Shown piece by piece: positions 8,381-16,725 of a stretch of DNA of 64,000 bases; positions within the stretch are counted from its first letter, which is position 1, and each line of letters starts with the position of its first letter. The notes under the pieces were generated by a model. That model had not been told where the DNA came from. It searched no databases and worked only from the letters and a program-made list of their open reading frames with translations. The stretch lies in NCBI RefSeq assembly GCF_004346095.1, contig NZ_SLZV01000005.1, positions 1-64,000 on the forward strand, given 5' to 3'. The stretch comes from Faecalimonas umbilicata (GTDB taxonomy: Bacteria > Bacillota > Clostridia > Lachnospirales > Lachnospiraceae). A program made the translations under genes and the position numbers.

Positions 8381-9568
8381 CTATTTTACCAGACGAACTT
8401 TCTGGATTCCGTTGATATTCATGACCGTATAAGTGTTGATCCCCCCCACCGGAACTATATCGAGAATCTTATCTTGAAATTGTCCGGCAAACCGCTTCAC
8501 ACCATTCGCAGTGTAAATACAGCAATTTACACCGTCATACATCATCACCGTTTCTCCGACCATCTTTACATGTGCATAATCCCCTTGAAACTTTTTAGAC
8601 ATCGTCCGCTGTCCTTTTTGATTATAAAGACAGATTTCATATCCCTTTTTGTCCTTTGCCTTTAAAACAAAACCGATATACTTCTCTGTATGATATACAC
8701 TCTTGATCTCTGTATCAAATTTTACTTCTTTTTTCAATTTAGGCTTGTCTGTTCCCTCATAAATATAAAACCCAGACTCCCCGACCAGCACAGACGTCTC
8801 ATCATCCATAAAAAAAGCACTTGGAACAATCTGACCCGTATAGCTTTCTCCGGCAACCTGATTATTTTTCTCTTCTCTTCCCGCATCCCCAAAGTTGTAA
8901 TACACCACGTTGGAAGCAAGCGCTCCGCTTTGTACATGTAAATAGGACACGATCAAAGTTGTCCCATCATTGGAAAGTGCGATTTCCACTGGATAACCGT
9001 CTTTTGCTGCTGATACTTTATTTTCTACGAGAATATTTCCCGTCGAATCATAACACATCACCTTCGGAGAAACTTCATCTTTTAACACTGCTGCCACAAT
9101 TCCATTCGTGGAAATAGACAACTTTTCGATTGGCTGTGTCGTCTCAATCTCTCCTTTGATCCCTTCATGGTCGATTACAATGATACTGTTTCCACCACTG
9201 TCTCCGATTGCTGCAACCTCATGATTGATCTCAATGATCGGATTCTTGATCTGATAAGAGTGATTCCATATTTCTTTTCCTTTTTGATCAATCAGTGTCA
9301 TCCCGTCTTTTGTATATTTTAAAACGGAATCCCCGAACATCTTATAGCTTCCATCTGCCGAACTGTCTCCTTTGTATGTACGAATCACTCGTGTATTTTC
9401 ATATGTGCGGTACTCCAAAAGCAGATAAGATCCAAAAATGATCATAAATCCCAGAAATGCTGCCGTAATAATTCTTTTCCACCTCATTAATTTATGCTTT
9501 CTGATCTTTTCTTTCAGATTTTGCATCGACTCTGACAAATGTAATTCTTTATTGATTTTATCAGTCAT
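8381..9568 (-). CDS. DUF5711 family membrane-anchored beta-propeller-like protein
   Basis: A 395-residue protein with a basic cytoplasmic N-terminus, one transmembrane helix at about 33-51 and a long extracellular part made of repeated short beta-rich units (ADGSYKMFGDSVLKYTKDG, GYEICLYNQKGQ and similar), consistent with a WD40/PQQ-like propeller. It matches the DUF5711 family of Clostridia; function unknown. It precedes cvpA by 15 bp. The ATG has AAAGGGG 6 nt upstream. Confidence 0.72.
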   Translation of the reverse strand: MTDKINKELHLSESMQNLKEKIRKHKLMRWKRIITAAFLGFMIIFGSYLLLEYRTYENTRVIRTYKGDSSADGSYKMFGDSVLKYTKDGMTLIDQKGKEIWNHSYQIKNPIIEINHEVAAIGDSGGNSIIVIDHEGIKGEIETTQPIEKLSISTNGIVAAVLKDEVSPKVMCYDSTGNILVENKVSAAKDGYPVEIALSNDGTTLIVSYLHVQSGALASNVVYYNFGDAGREEKNNQVAGESYTGQIVPSAFFMDDETSVLVGESGFYIYEGTDKPKLKKEVKFDTEIKSVYHTEKYIGFVLKAKDKKGYEICLYNQKGQRTMSKKFQGDYAHVKMVGETVMMYDGVNCCIYTANGVKRFAGQFQDKILDIVPVGGINTYTVMNINGIQKVRLVK

Positions 9569-9633
9569 AGTTTTCCCCTTTGTTTTTTCGGGATCTAATC
9601 GTTATCCCGCTGTTTTACTTATATTCGCGTACA

Positions 9634-9642
9634 TTATATCAC
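9634..9642 (-). promoter_or_regulatory. Extended -10 promoter of the DUF5711-cvpA operon
   Basis: Minus-strand TGATATAAT about 65 nt upstream of the start codon. No good -35 is present 17 nt upstream, as expected for an extended -10 element. The 5' UTR holds a CGGGAT...ATCCCG inverted repeat. Confidence 0.5.
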
Positions 9643-9682
9643 ACTTTTTCTTTCTGGTGTGTTTTTAATTTTCTTTTTCTGA

Positions 9683-10813
9683 TTACGGAAGAAGCAGTTT
9701 TTGTCCTACATAGATAAAGTCATTTTCTTTCAAACCATTGATCTTACAGATAGAGGCAATATTTTCATCCGTACCGTAAACTTTTCTGCTGATAGACAAA
9801 AGCGTGTCCCCTTTCCGCACAACATAAATATCTCCCTGGCTTCCCTCCTCAAGTTCCTCCGCAGCGCCTTCTTTCCAGTCAGATGCTTCCTGTTTTGTTT
9901 TTTCTTCTGTGGTCTTTTCTCCACTTTTTGCCGCAGCATCTTCTTTGTTGATTTCTTTTTTCTCTACTGCATTCTCTTCCAGCTCCTTTTTTAATCCAAC
10001 GGAAGGTGTCCGATCTACGCTGACTCTTTTTGCTTCCTGTTCCGATTGTGCAGATTCTGTGAGTGCTTCCAGCGATTTTTGTACCGACTGAATCTTGTCA
10101 TAATTATTTATCATCGTTATCCCCATCACCAGCATGACTAAGATCAAAAACGAACTGGCGATACGCATAAAATGAATTGACTGTTTTTGATCTTCTAACT
10201 CCCCCTTCGTACGAATCAGGTTGCGAAAACTTTTTGCGGCCCTGTCCTCCACCGACTCACTGATCGTAAGTCCATTTTTTCTGCGCGATGCGATCATATA
10301 ATTCTGCATCGCAGGATTTTTCTCATAGTAAATATAATATCCACTCACCTTCATCAGATCATTGAATTTATTCACATAAAAATAATCTTCTTTCTCCCGC
10401 AAATCCCGCATAACAAATATAGAATACGTATTTGGAAAAGCATTCTCGTGTGTCCGTATCACCTCATCATTGATCTCAGCCGGAATTCCCGGGGCACTTA
10501 CAAACCATCCTACGATCGTTGCATTTCCAAAATAACGCTTGCAGTCTTCGTATGCATTTTTCCATGTTTCTTCCGTAATCTGAAATGTATTTCCGTCCCG
10601 TTTCAGTTCATACATCTGGATCGCTCCTGTGATGTATATGTAATCCGGATGCTCCTTGTCTTCCATCTCTCCTATTAAAAATGCTCCCCGAATTTCCTCT
10701 GTCTGATCCGAAATTTGCCCGAAAAATGTATCTACATAATCTTCTACATAGATTTTAGGACCGCCGGATATGTTCCCAATCTGTCTTACATTTCTAGGAA
10801 TCTCTCTTTCCAT
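9683..10813 (-). CDS. Membrane protein with degenerate MPN/JAB-like domain and C-terminal LysM
   Basis: A 376-residue protein in three parts. Residues about 20-170 read like an MPN/JAB (Mov34) fold: ITGAIQMYEL, EETWKNAYEDCKRYFG, then IVGWFVSAPG (100-109) where active JAMM proteases have GWYHSHPG, followed by a THENAFPN segment. The two zinc histidines of the HxH motif are replaced by V and A, so it should be catalytically dead. One transmembrane helix lies at 216-234, a charged linker rich in E/K at 250-325, and a LysM domain at about 329-375 (YVVRKGDTLLSISRKVYG) that binds peptidoglycan. The N-domain is predicted cytoplasmic and LysM outside. The MPN assignment is by eye; the LysM call is firm. 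Confidence 0.75.
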   Translation of the reverse strand: MEREIPRNVRQIGNISGGPKIYVEDYVDTFFGQISDQTEEIRGAFLIGEMEDKEHPDYIYITGAIQMYELKRDGNTFQITEETWKNAYEDCKRYFGNATIVGWFVSAPGIPAEINDEVIRTHENAFPNTYSIFVMRDLREKEDYFYVNKFNDLMKVSGYYIYYEKNPAMQNYMIASRRKNGLTISESVEDRAAKSFRNLIRTKGELEDQKQSIHFMRIASSFLILVMLVMGITMINNYDKIQSVQKSLEALTESAQSEQEAKRVSVDRTPSVGLKKELEENAVEKKEINKEDAAAKSGEKTTEEKTKQEASDWKEGAAEELEEGSQGDIYVVRKGDTLLSISRKVYGTDENIASICKINGLKENDFIYVGQKLLLP

Positions 10814-10842
10814 CTTTACTCACCTCTCTGCGTATTTTCTTT

Positions 10843-10851
10843 AGCATAGCA
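10843..10851 (-). promoter_or_regulatory. Extended -10 promoter of the LysM protein gene
   Basis: Minus-strand TGCTATGCT about 30 nt upstream of the start codon. Confidence 0.4.
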
Positions 10852-10877
10852 CACAAGGCCGACTGAATTTATCACTT

Positions 10878-10910
10878 GTTGTCGAGAGGTCGCTGGAATA
10901 TTTCGACAAA
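10878..10910. promoter_or_regulatory. Pair of Spo0A-box-like sites
   Basis: The minus strand of 10901-10910 reads TTTGTCGAAA, a full match to the 0A box core; the plus strand at 10878-10886 reads TTGTCGAGA. They lie about 30-60 bp upstream of the -10 element of the LysM-protein gene. Confidence 0.35.
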
Positions 10911-10960
10911 AAGCGGAAGGAATCGTACAAACATTGTACTTTCCCTTCCGCGTTCTTTTT
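10908..10960 (-). terminator. Terminator downstream of the HD-domain gene
   Basis: GCGGAAGG (10913-10920) pairs with CCTTCCGC (10944-10951); an inner GTAC pairing extends the stem, and T/A runs flank both sides, so it could work in either direction. Confidence 0.8.
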
Positions 10961-10971
10961 CTGCTTTACTT

Positions 10972-11514
10972 TTATTGATATGATCCGAGCATTACCTGTT
11001 TTCGTTGCTTAGGCTTTCTCTGACTCGTCTCACACGCTCCACAATATTTATCTGTCAAAGTGGTAATGAAACCTTCCGCTGTCCGTGGCACTCTGAAAAA
11101 TGTCACAGGCCACATATGTCGATAAATAATATCCTTCTCAATTTCATTGAGATCAAAAAACTTACTTGCATTTTTCAATGCTGTCCTCGGGTGTGTCAAT
11201 CCGTGAAACCGATCACCTGTCTTTTTTCTGTGTGTGTGCCAGTCATACAAAAACAAGTCATGAAGCATTGCTCCTCTCGCTGCAGATCTTGCATCCAAAC
11301 CAAGAAACTTACACCACTGATAATTATAATACGCAACATGCAGACAATGTTCGTAGCAGTTGCTGTTACCATGATGGGGATACAATTTCATGCGAAGTAC
11401 TACCGGATGTGTCGCGATGTCTCGGATGCTCTCACAAAACTCATCCTGCCACTCCTTACGCACATGGAGGACTTTCCGCTTCCAACTTTTATATCGATTA
11501 CTCTTTCTGATCAT
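10972..11514 (-). CDS. HD domain-containing protein (predicted metal-dependent phosphohydrolase)
   Basis: A 180-residue cytoplasmic protein with HD-superfamily ligands: CYEHCLHV (H56, H59), GAMLHDLFLYDW (H85, D86) and a later TLTDKYCG aspartate. HD proteins hydrolyse phosphoester or phosphoanhydride bonds of nucleotides; the substrate here is unknown. It begins 11 bp after the transketolase C-half with a weak Shine-Dalgarno site, so translation may depend on coupling. It is the last gene before a strong terminator. Confidence 0.8.
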   Translation of the reverse strand: MIRKSNRYKSWKRKVLHVRKEWQDEFCESIRDIATHPVVLRMKLYPHHGNSNCYEHCLHVAYYNYQWCKFLGLDARSAARGAMLHDLFLYDWHTHRKKTGDRFHGLTHPRTALKNASKFFDLNEIEKDIIYRHMWPVTFFRVPRTAEGFITTLTDKYCGACETSQRKPKQRKQVMLGSYQ

Positions 11515-11525
11515 AGTCTCTGCTC

Positions 11526-12467
11526 TTATGATACAAATGCTTTTACTTTTTTGTAAATGCTGTCCGCATCCAGTTCATATTTCTTGATCAGTTCTAATGC
11601 CGGTCCGGATTCTCCAAACACATCATTCACTCCGATCTTCAGCACTTTCACCGGATAATTTTCTGACAGCACGTCACATACAGCACTTCCAAGTCCACCA
11701 ATCACAGAGTGTTCTTCTACTGTAACAACCTTCCCTGTTTCTTTTGCAGATTCGATCACTAATTTCTCATCCAACGGTTTGATCGTATGAATATTGATTA
11801 CTTTTGCACTGATTCCGTCTGCTTCTAATTTCTTTGCAGCTTCCAACGATTCAGATACTTCCAACCCGGTTGCGATGATTGTCACATCTGTTCCTTCACG
11901 CAATACAATTCCTTTTCCAAGTTCAAACTTGTATTCTGGATTATCGTTGATCACCGGAACTGCAAGTCTTCCAAAGCGAAGATATACCGGCCCCTCATGT
12001 TCATACGCTGCTTTCACTGCCGCTTTTGCCTCTACATCATCTGAAGGGTTGATCACAACCATTCCCGGAATCGTTCTCATCAACGCAATATCTTCGTTAC
12101 ACTGATGTGTCGCTCCATCTTCTCCTACAGAGATTCCGGCATGCGTTGCCCCAATCTTCACATTTAACTTCGGGTATCCGACAGAGTTTCTCACCTGTTC
12201 AAATGCACGTCCTGCTGCAAACATCGCAAACGAGCTTGCAAACGGAACCTTTCCTGTCGTAGCAAGTCCTGCTGCAACCCCGATCATATTTCCTTCTGCG
12301 ATTCCACAGTCAATATGACGCTCCGGAAATTCCTTCTGAAACATCGCTGTCTTTGTAGCACCTGCAAGGTCTGCATCCAGCACAACCAGATTTTCGTGAA
12401 GCTTTCCTAATTCTACCAATGCCTTTCCATAGCTCTCTCTTGTCGCAATTCTCTTTACATCTGACAT
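11526..12467 (-). CDS. tktB: Transketolase, C-terminal subunit
   Basis: Pyrimidine-binding and C-terminal domains of a split transketolase, 313 residues. With the N-terminal subunit it transfers C2 units between sugar phosphates using thiamine diphosphate. Visible are CGIAEGNMIGVAAGLA (residues about 53-68, with the conserved Glu that activates the cofactor), the HAGISVGEDGATHQ loop near 110-122, and a C-terminal transketolase domain ending near VFGESGPALELI. Its start codon overlaps the N-half gene by 13 bp, implying coupled translation and fixed stoichiometry. The split form is common in Clostridia. Confidence 0.93.
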   Translation of the reverse strand: MSDVKRIATRESYGKALVELGKLHENLVVLDADLAGATKTAMFQKEFPERHIDCGIAEGNMIGVAAGLATTGKVPFASSFAMFAAGRAFEQVRNSVGYPKLNVKIGATHAGISVGEDGATHQCNEDIALMRTIPGMVVINPSDDVEAKAAVKAAYEHEGPVYLRFGRLAVPVINDNPEYKFELGKGIVLREGTDVTIIATGLEVSESLEAAKKLEADGISAKVINIHTIKPLDEKLVIESAKETGKVVTVEEHSVIGGLGSAVCDVLSENYPVKVLKIGVNDVFGESGPALELIKKYELDADSIYKKVKAFVS

Positions 12468-13291
12468 AATGCTTCACCTACCTTCTCTAAATCTGCCATT
12501 GCCACTGCATACTGTTCTTCATTTGGAGCTGCTCCATGCCAAGAAGCTTCATTTTCCATGAAAGAAACATCTTTTCCTTTGATCGTCTTCGCGATGATCG
12601 CTGTCGGTTTTCCTTTTACTTCTTTTGCTTCTTTAAATGCCGCTGCGATCTCGTCAAAGTTATGTCCGTCAATATTGATCACATGGAAGTTAAATGCATC
12701 AAACTTCTTGTCGATCGGGTATGGAGAATTGACATCTGCAATATTTCCATCGATCTGAAGTCCGTTGTTGTCTACGATCACAACTAAGTTATCTAATTTT
12801 CTATGTCCTGCAAGCATGGCTGCTTCCCACACCTGCCCTTCCTGGATCTCTCCGTCTCCAAGAAGTGTGTATACACGATAATCATCTCCGGAAAGCTTTG
12901 CTCCGATCGCCATTCCAACTGCTGCTGAGATCCCCTGTCCGAGAGATCCGCTTGACATATCTACACCAGGAATGTGCTTCATGTCCGGATGTCCCTGAAG
13001 ATAAGATCCCACATGACGAAGTGTTGTCAGATCTTCTACCGGGAAGAATCCTCTGTTTGCAAGTGTCGCATAATATCCCGGTGCTGTGTGACCTTTCGAT
13101 AAGACAAAGCGGTCTCTGTCTGCTTTTTTCGGATCTGCCGTGTCAACATTCATCTCTTCAAAGAAAAGATATGTATAGATGTCTGCTGCGGATAATGATC
13201 CGCCCGGATGTCCTGATTTCGCATGGTAAACCGCCGTCACAGCGCCCTTGCGGATTTCATTCGCCATTTTCATTAATTCTAATTTATTCAT
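12455..13291 (-). CDS. tktA: Transketolase, N-terminal subunit
   Basis: Diphosphate-binding half of transketolase, 278 residues. It carries the SKGHTAPGYYATLA and MSSGSLGQGISAAVGMA segments and the thiamine diphosphate motif GDGEIQEGQ...NN that binds Mg2+ and pyrophosphate. Start set at ATG 13291 behind GGAGG; the longer reading is unsupported. It lies 66 bp after the transaldolase gene and overlaps its partner subunit gene, giving a non-oxidative pentose phosphate cassette tal-tktA-tktB. Confidence 0.93.
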   Translation of the reverse strand: MNKLELMKMANEIRKGAVTAVYHAKSGHPGGSLSAADIYTYLFFEEMNVDTADPKKADRDRFVLSKGHTAPGYYATLANRGFFPVEDLTTLRHVGSYLQGHPDMKHIPGVDMSSGSLGQGISAAVGMAIGAKLSGDDYRVYTLLGDGEIQEGQVWEAAMLAGHRKLDNLVVIVDNNGLQIDGNIADVNSPYPIDKKFDAFNFHVINIDGHNFDEIAAAFKEAKEVKGKPTAIIAKTIKGKDVSFMENEASWHGAAPNEEQYAVAMADLEKVGEALCQM

Positions 13292-13357
13292 TAGACTGCC
13301 TCCACATTTTGTTTTCCTACTCAATTATATCTGCTGCTTTCTCTTTATGCAAGCCGT

Positions 13358-14011
13358 TTATTCCCCGAACACAGCCCGGTAATCTGCCTGGAATTTTTCA
13401 ATTCCCTGGTCTGTCAGAGGATGGTGTATCATTTTTTCGATCACTGCATATGGCACTGTCGCAATATCAGCTCCTGCCAGCGCACAATCCGTAACATGGA
13501 TTGGATTGCGGACACTCGCTGCGATAATCTCGGTGTCAATACCAGAAACGGCAAAGATCTCTGCCACTTCTGTGATCAGATCCACGCCTCGCACAGAGAT
13601 ATCATCCAGCCTTCCGAGGAACGGAGATACATAAGCTGCACCGGCTCTCGCCGCCAGCAGCGCCTGATTCGCAGTGAAGATCAATGTGACATTGACTTTG
13701 ATCCCTTCGGACGAAAGCACCTTACATGCCTTTAATCCTTCCGCCGTCATCGGAATCTTCACAACCATATTCGGATGGATCTTCGCAATCTTTCTGCCTT
13801 CCTCGATCATTCCTTCTGCATCTGTGGTCGTGGCCTTTACTTCCCCGCTGATCGGTCCGTCTACAATCGATGCAATCTCTGCGATCACATCTTCAAAAGC
13901 ACGCCCTGCCTTTGCAATTAAAGATGGGTTTGTAGTTACTCCGCAGATGACACCCATGTCATTTGCTTTCTTGATTTCTTCCACTTTTGCTGTGTCAATA
14001 AAAAATTTCAT
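13358..14011 (-). CDS. tal: Fructose-6-phosphate aldolase / transaldolase (FSA/TalC family)
   Basis: A class I aldolase of 217 residues, the short transaldolase type. [14 protein letters not shown] opens the TIM barrel, [12 protein letters not shown] is the substrate-phosphate region, and VNVTLIF contains no lysine; the Schiff-base lysine is expected in the preceding [11 protein letters not shown] strand (about residue 86). Start set at ATG 14011, behind AAGGAGGAAACGGGT. Length fits TalC/FSA (about 214-220) rather than the long TalB class. It opens the tal-tkt group and follows recR by about 70 bp, so transcription may continue from the dnaX operon. Confidence 0.88.
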   Translation of the reverse strand: MKFFIDTAKVEEIKKANDMGVICGVTTNPSLIAKAGRAFEDVIAEIASIVDGPISGEVKATTTDAEGMIEEGRKIAKIHPNMVVKIPMTAEGLKACKVLSSEGIKVNVTLIFTANQALLAARAGAAYVSPFLGRLDDISVRGVDLITEVAEIFAVSGIDTEIIAASVRNPIHVTDCALAGADIATVPYAVIEKMIHHPLTDQGIEKFQADYRAVFGE

Positions 14012-14080
14012 ACCCGTTTCCTCCTTGCATATTTGATTCTGTTTCCTCCTGCAGTATCTCATACAAATGCATCTTCATGT

Positions 14081-14677
14081 TTACAGCTGTGTTCTTCCTT
14101 CCAATGCACGCAGAAGTGTCACTTCATCGATGTACTCCAGATCTCCTCCTACCGGTACCCCGCTTGCGATACGGCTCACTTTAATTCCGGTCGGCTTGAT
14201 CAGTTTACTGAGGTACATCGCTGTTGTCTCTCCTTCCAAGCTGGAATTCGTGGCGATGATCACCTCATCGACATCCCCCTGAAGCCGTTCCATCAGTTCC
14301 TTTAATTTAATATCTCCCGGTCCGATCCCAAGCATCGGAGAAATCGCACCGTGAAGAACATGATAGACTCCATTATATTTTCCTGTCTTCTCATAAGCCG
14401 CCAGATCTCTGGTCGTCTCCACGACCATGATTGTCCTCTGATCTCGCTTATTACTTCCGCAGATCGGGCAAAGTTCCTTGTCTGTCAATGTACAGCACTG
14501 CGCGCAGTACCTTACATTATTTCTCGCCTCCACCAACGTAGATGCCAGCCGCTCCACCTGATCCTTCGGCATATTAATAATATGAAAAGCCAGCCTCCCG
14601 GCTGACTTTGCACCAATTCCCGGAAGTCTTGACAGCTCTTCGATCAATTTACTGATCTGACTGCTGTAATAGTCCAT
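14081..14677 (-). CDS. recR: Recombination mediator RecR
   Basis: A 198-residue RecFOR component that helps load RecA at single-strand gaps. It shows the N-terminal helix-hairpin-helix LSRLPGIGAKSAGRLAFH, a four-cysteine zinc finger CAQCCTLTDKELCPICG near 57-73, and a Toprim domain (MVVETTRDLAAYEKTG, then a GDVDEVIIATNSSLEGE segment). Length is standard. It lies 20 bp after ebfC in the classical dnaX-ebfC-recR operon. Confidence 0.97.
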   Translation of the reverse strand: MDYYSSQISKLIEELSRLPGIGAKSAGRLAFHIINMPKDQVERLASTLVEARNNVRYCAQCCTLTDKELCPICGSNKRDQRTIMVVETTRDLAAYEKTGKYNGVYHVLHGAISPMLGIGPGDIKLKELMERLQGDVDEVIIATNSSLEGETTAMYLSKLIKPTGIKVSRIASGVPVGGDLEYIDEVTLLRALEGRTQL

Positions 14678-14697
14678 ATCCTCCGCTCCTTCTTACA

Positions 14698-15054
14698 CTA
14701 AAATGGAAGTCCCGGCATTCCTCCGCCAAGACCGCCTGTCAATTTTGACATTGCTGATGCTGATTCTGCCTCCACTTTACGGAGCGCCTCATTTGTTGCA
14801 GCAACGATCAGATCCTCTAACATCTCGATATCATCAGGATCTACCACTTCTTCCTGTAATTTCACTTTCAAGACTTCTCTTGTACCGGAAACAGTCACTT
14901 CTACAGCGCCTCCTCCTGCTGTTGCTGTAAATTCTTTCGACTCCATTTCCTTTGCCTGTTCTTCCATCTGGCGCTGCATCTTCTGCGCCTGCTTCATTAA
15001 ATTCGCCATGTTCCCCGGCATTCCTCCGCCCGGAAATCCTCCACGTTTTGCCAT
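14698..15054 (-). CDS. ebfC: YbaB/EbfC family nucleoid-associated protein
   Basis: A 118-residue DNA-binding protein with the family's glycine/methionine-rich ends and central coiled region (MKQAQKMQRQMEEQAKEME) followed by the VEVTVSGTREVLKVKL strand pair. It binds DNA as a homodimer. Two ATGs are close; the one at 15054 is 8 nt behind AAGGAGG while the one at 15060 is too near, so 15054 is used. It sits between dnaX and recR. Confidence 0.95.
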   Translation of the reverse strand: MAKRGGFPGGGMPGNMANLMKQAQKMQRQMEEQAKEMESKEFTATAGGGAVEVTVSGTREVLKVKLQEEVVDPDDIEMLEDLIVAATNEALRKVEAESASAMSKLTGGLGGGMPGLPF

Positions 15055-15067
15055 AATCATATCCTCC

Positions 15068-16633
15068 TTAATCTTCGACCGTAATTTCCATATGAATCAC
15101 ATCTTCTATATCCACAAAACTATCCTCGAACCTTCTTCCATCGTCTACCTGACGGACATCGAGCGTCACTGTCTTGCCGATTCTGTTTTCAATCAGAGCT
15201 TCCAGCTCCTTCTTATGTTCTTCTGTCCCCACAACATTTGCAGAAATCTCATCCGGCAGTACAACTAACAGCCGGTCGTCTCCGCCGAGACTTAGCTTCG
15301 CATACTTCAGATAATTGCGCAGCATCGGCGATGCCTCATTGGCAATTCCTCTAAAGTTCTGCACTACTTCCCGCACGTCATCCGGGATTGCTTTCTCAAG
15401 CTTCGGGCGCTCAACAAGCCCCGCCTGCTTCTCCTCCTGCACGTAAACAACTCTCTGCTCTCCCTGCATCGAAAAATCTGCTTTCTCCACCTTCTCTTCC
15501 ACTGCACGGATCCGGTCGAGCAGGCTATCCTGCGTCGTCTCCATTGCCGGTGTACAGAGCTTGATCAATGTCACCTCCAGAAGCACTCTCTTCTGTGTGG
15601 CGTATTTGATCTGATTAGACAAATCTGAGAAAATACGGATATACCGAAACAGCATATCACTTTCAATCATCTTTGCCTCTTCCTTCAACTGAATTAAGTT
15701 CTCTGTGGAAACATCCAGAACATCTTCCATATTATCAGAACTTTTCACAAGAAGCAAGTTCCTTAAATACCATGTAAAATCTGCCACGAGCTGTGTCAGT
15801 TCTCTTCCCTGCATGACCAGTTCCTCTACCGTCTGAAGAACCCCTGCCACATCCCGCGCCATGACCTGTCTAAGCATCCTGCTGAAAATATCTGTGTCCA
15901 CTGCGCCAAGTACTTCCAGCACATCATCATACTTCAATTTCTGTCCGAGATAGAATGCGATACACTGGTCGAGGAGACTTAGCGCATCACGCATAGAACC
16001 GTCCGCTGCCTTCGCAATATAGCGGATTGCTTTCTCTTCTACTTCCACATGCTCTGTCTCCATCAGCTGACTCATTCTCGCCGCGATCGTATCGATCGTG
16101 ATCCGCTTAAAGTCATACCGTTGACATCTGGACAAAATCGTAATAGGTATCTTGTGTACTTCTGTTGTAGCCAAAATAAAGATTACATACTCCGGCGGCT
16201 CCTCCAGTGTCTTTAGCAGTGCATTGAACGCACCGATGGAAAGCATATGCACCTCATCGATGATATATACCTTATACTTTCCTTCCGTTGGACGATATGC
16301 GACTTCCTCACGAATCTCACGGATATTGTCGACACCATTGTTCGATGCCGCATCGATCTCGATCACATTCATCGATGTCCCTTCTGCAATCTTCTGACAC
16401 ATCGCGCATTGCCCGCACGGGCTTCCGTCTACTGGATGCTCACAGTTTACGGCCTTCGCAAAAATCTTCGCCACACTCGTCTTTCCGGTTCCTCTTGTCC
16501 CACAGAAAAGATAAGCATGTCCGATCCGCTCTGCCTTTATCTGATTCTTCAATGTCTGTACGATATGATCCTGCCCCTTTACATCCTCAAATCCACCCGG
16601 GCGAAACTTTCTGTACAATGCTGTATATGACAT
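15068..16633 (-). CDS. dnaX: DNA polymerase III subunit gamma/tau
   Basis: Clamp-loader ATPase of 521 residues. It has the Walker A GTRGTGKTS near 45-53, a zinc site (CEHPVDGSPCGQCAMC), Walker B DEVHML and the SRC sensor/arginine-finger segment SRCQRYDF. The C-terminal third is a shorter tau-like region ending in acidic residues. Shine-Dalgarno AAGGAGAG precedes the ATG. First gene of dnaX-ebfC-recR, 92 bp downstream of the phosphofructokinase gene. No SRP RNA gene was found upstream. Confidence 0.96.
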   Translation of the reverse strand: MSYTALYRKFRPGGFEDVKGQDHIVQTLKNQIKAERIGHAYLFCGTRGTGKTSVAKIFAKAVNCEHPVDGSPCGQCAMCQKIAEGTSMNVIEIDAASNNGVDNIREIREEVAYRPTEGKYKVYIIDEVHMLSIGAFNALLKTLEEPPEYVIFILATTEVHKIPITILSRCQRYDFKRITIDTIAARMSQLMETEHVEVEEKAIRYIAKAADGSMRDALSLLDQCIAFYLGQKLKYDDVLEVLGAVDTDIFSRMLRQVMARDVAGVLQTVEELVMQGRELTQLVADFTWYLRNLLLVKSSDNMEDVLDVSTENLIQLKEEAKMIESDMLFRYIRIFSDLSNQIKYATQKRVLLEVTLIKLCTPAMETTQDSLLDRIRAVEEKVEKADFSMQGEQRVVYVQEEKQAGLVERPKLEKAIPDDVREVVQNFRGIANEASPMLRNYLKYAKLSLGGDDRLLVVLPDEISANVVGTEEHKKELEALIENRIGKTVTLDVRQVDDGRRFEDSFVDIEDVIHMEITVED

Positions 16634-16725
16634 ATTTTTCTCTCCTTATCTTCCTGTTGGTGTTTCATTCTTCTATATTCCGGAAAACAATCTACCGTTC
16701 CCTTTTGTATTTCCTGTAACCTCTG

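Noticed and set aside
7859-8665. 268-residue plus-strand ORF across the cvpA/DUF5711 genes
   Set aside because: It runs opposite to two well-supported genes, is His/Cys/Lys-rich in an unnatural way and has no ribosome site.
16634-16725. SRP RNA (ffs), which often precedes dnaX in Firmicutes
   Set aside because: The 92-bp gap contains none of the conserved SRP loop sequences.
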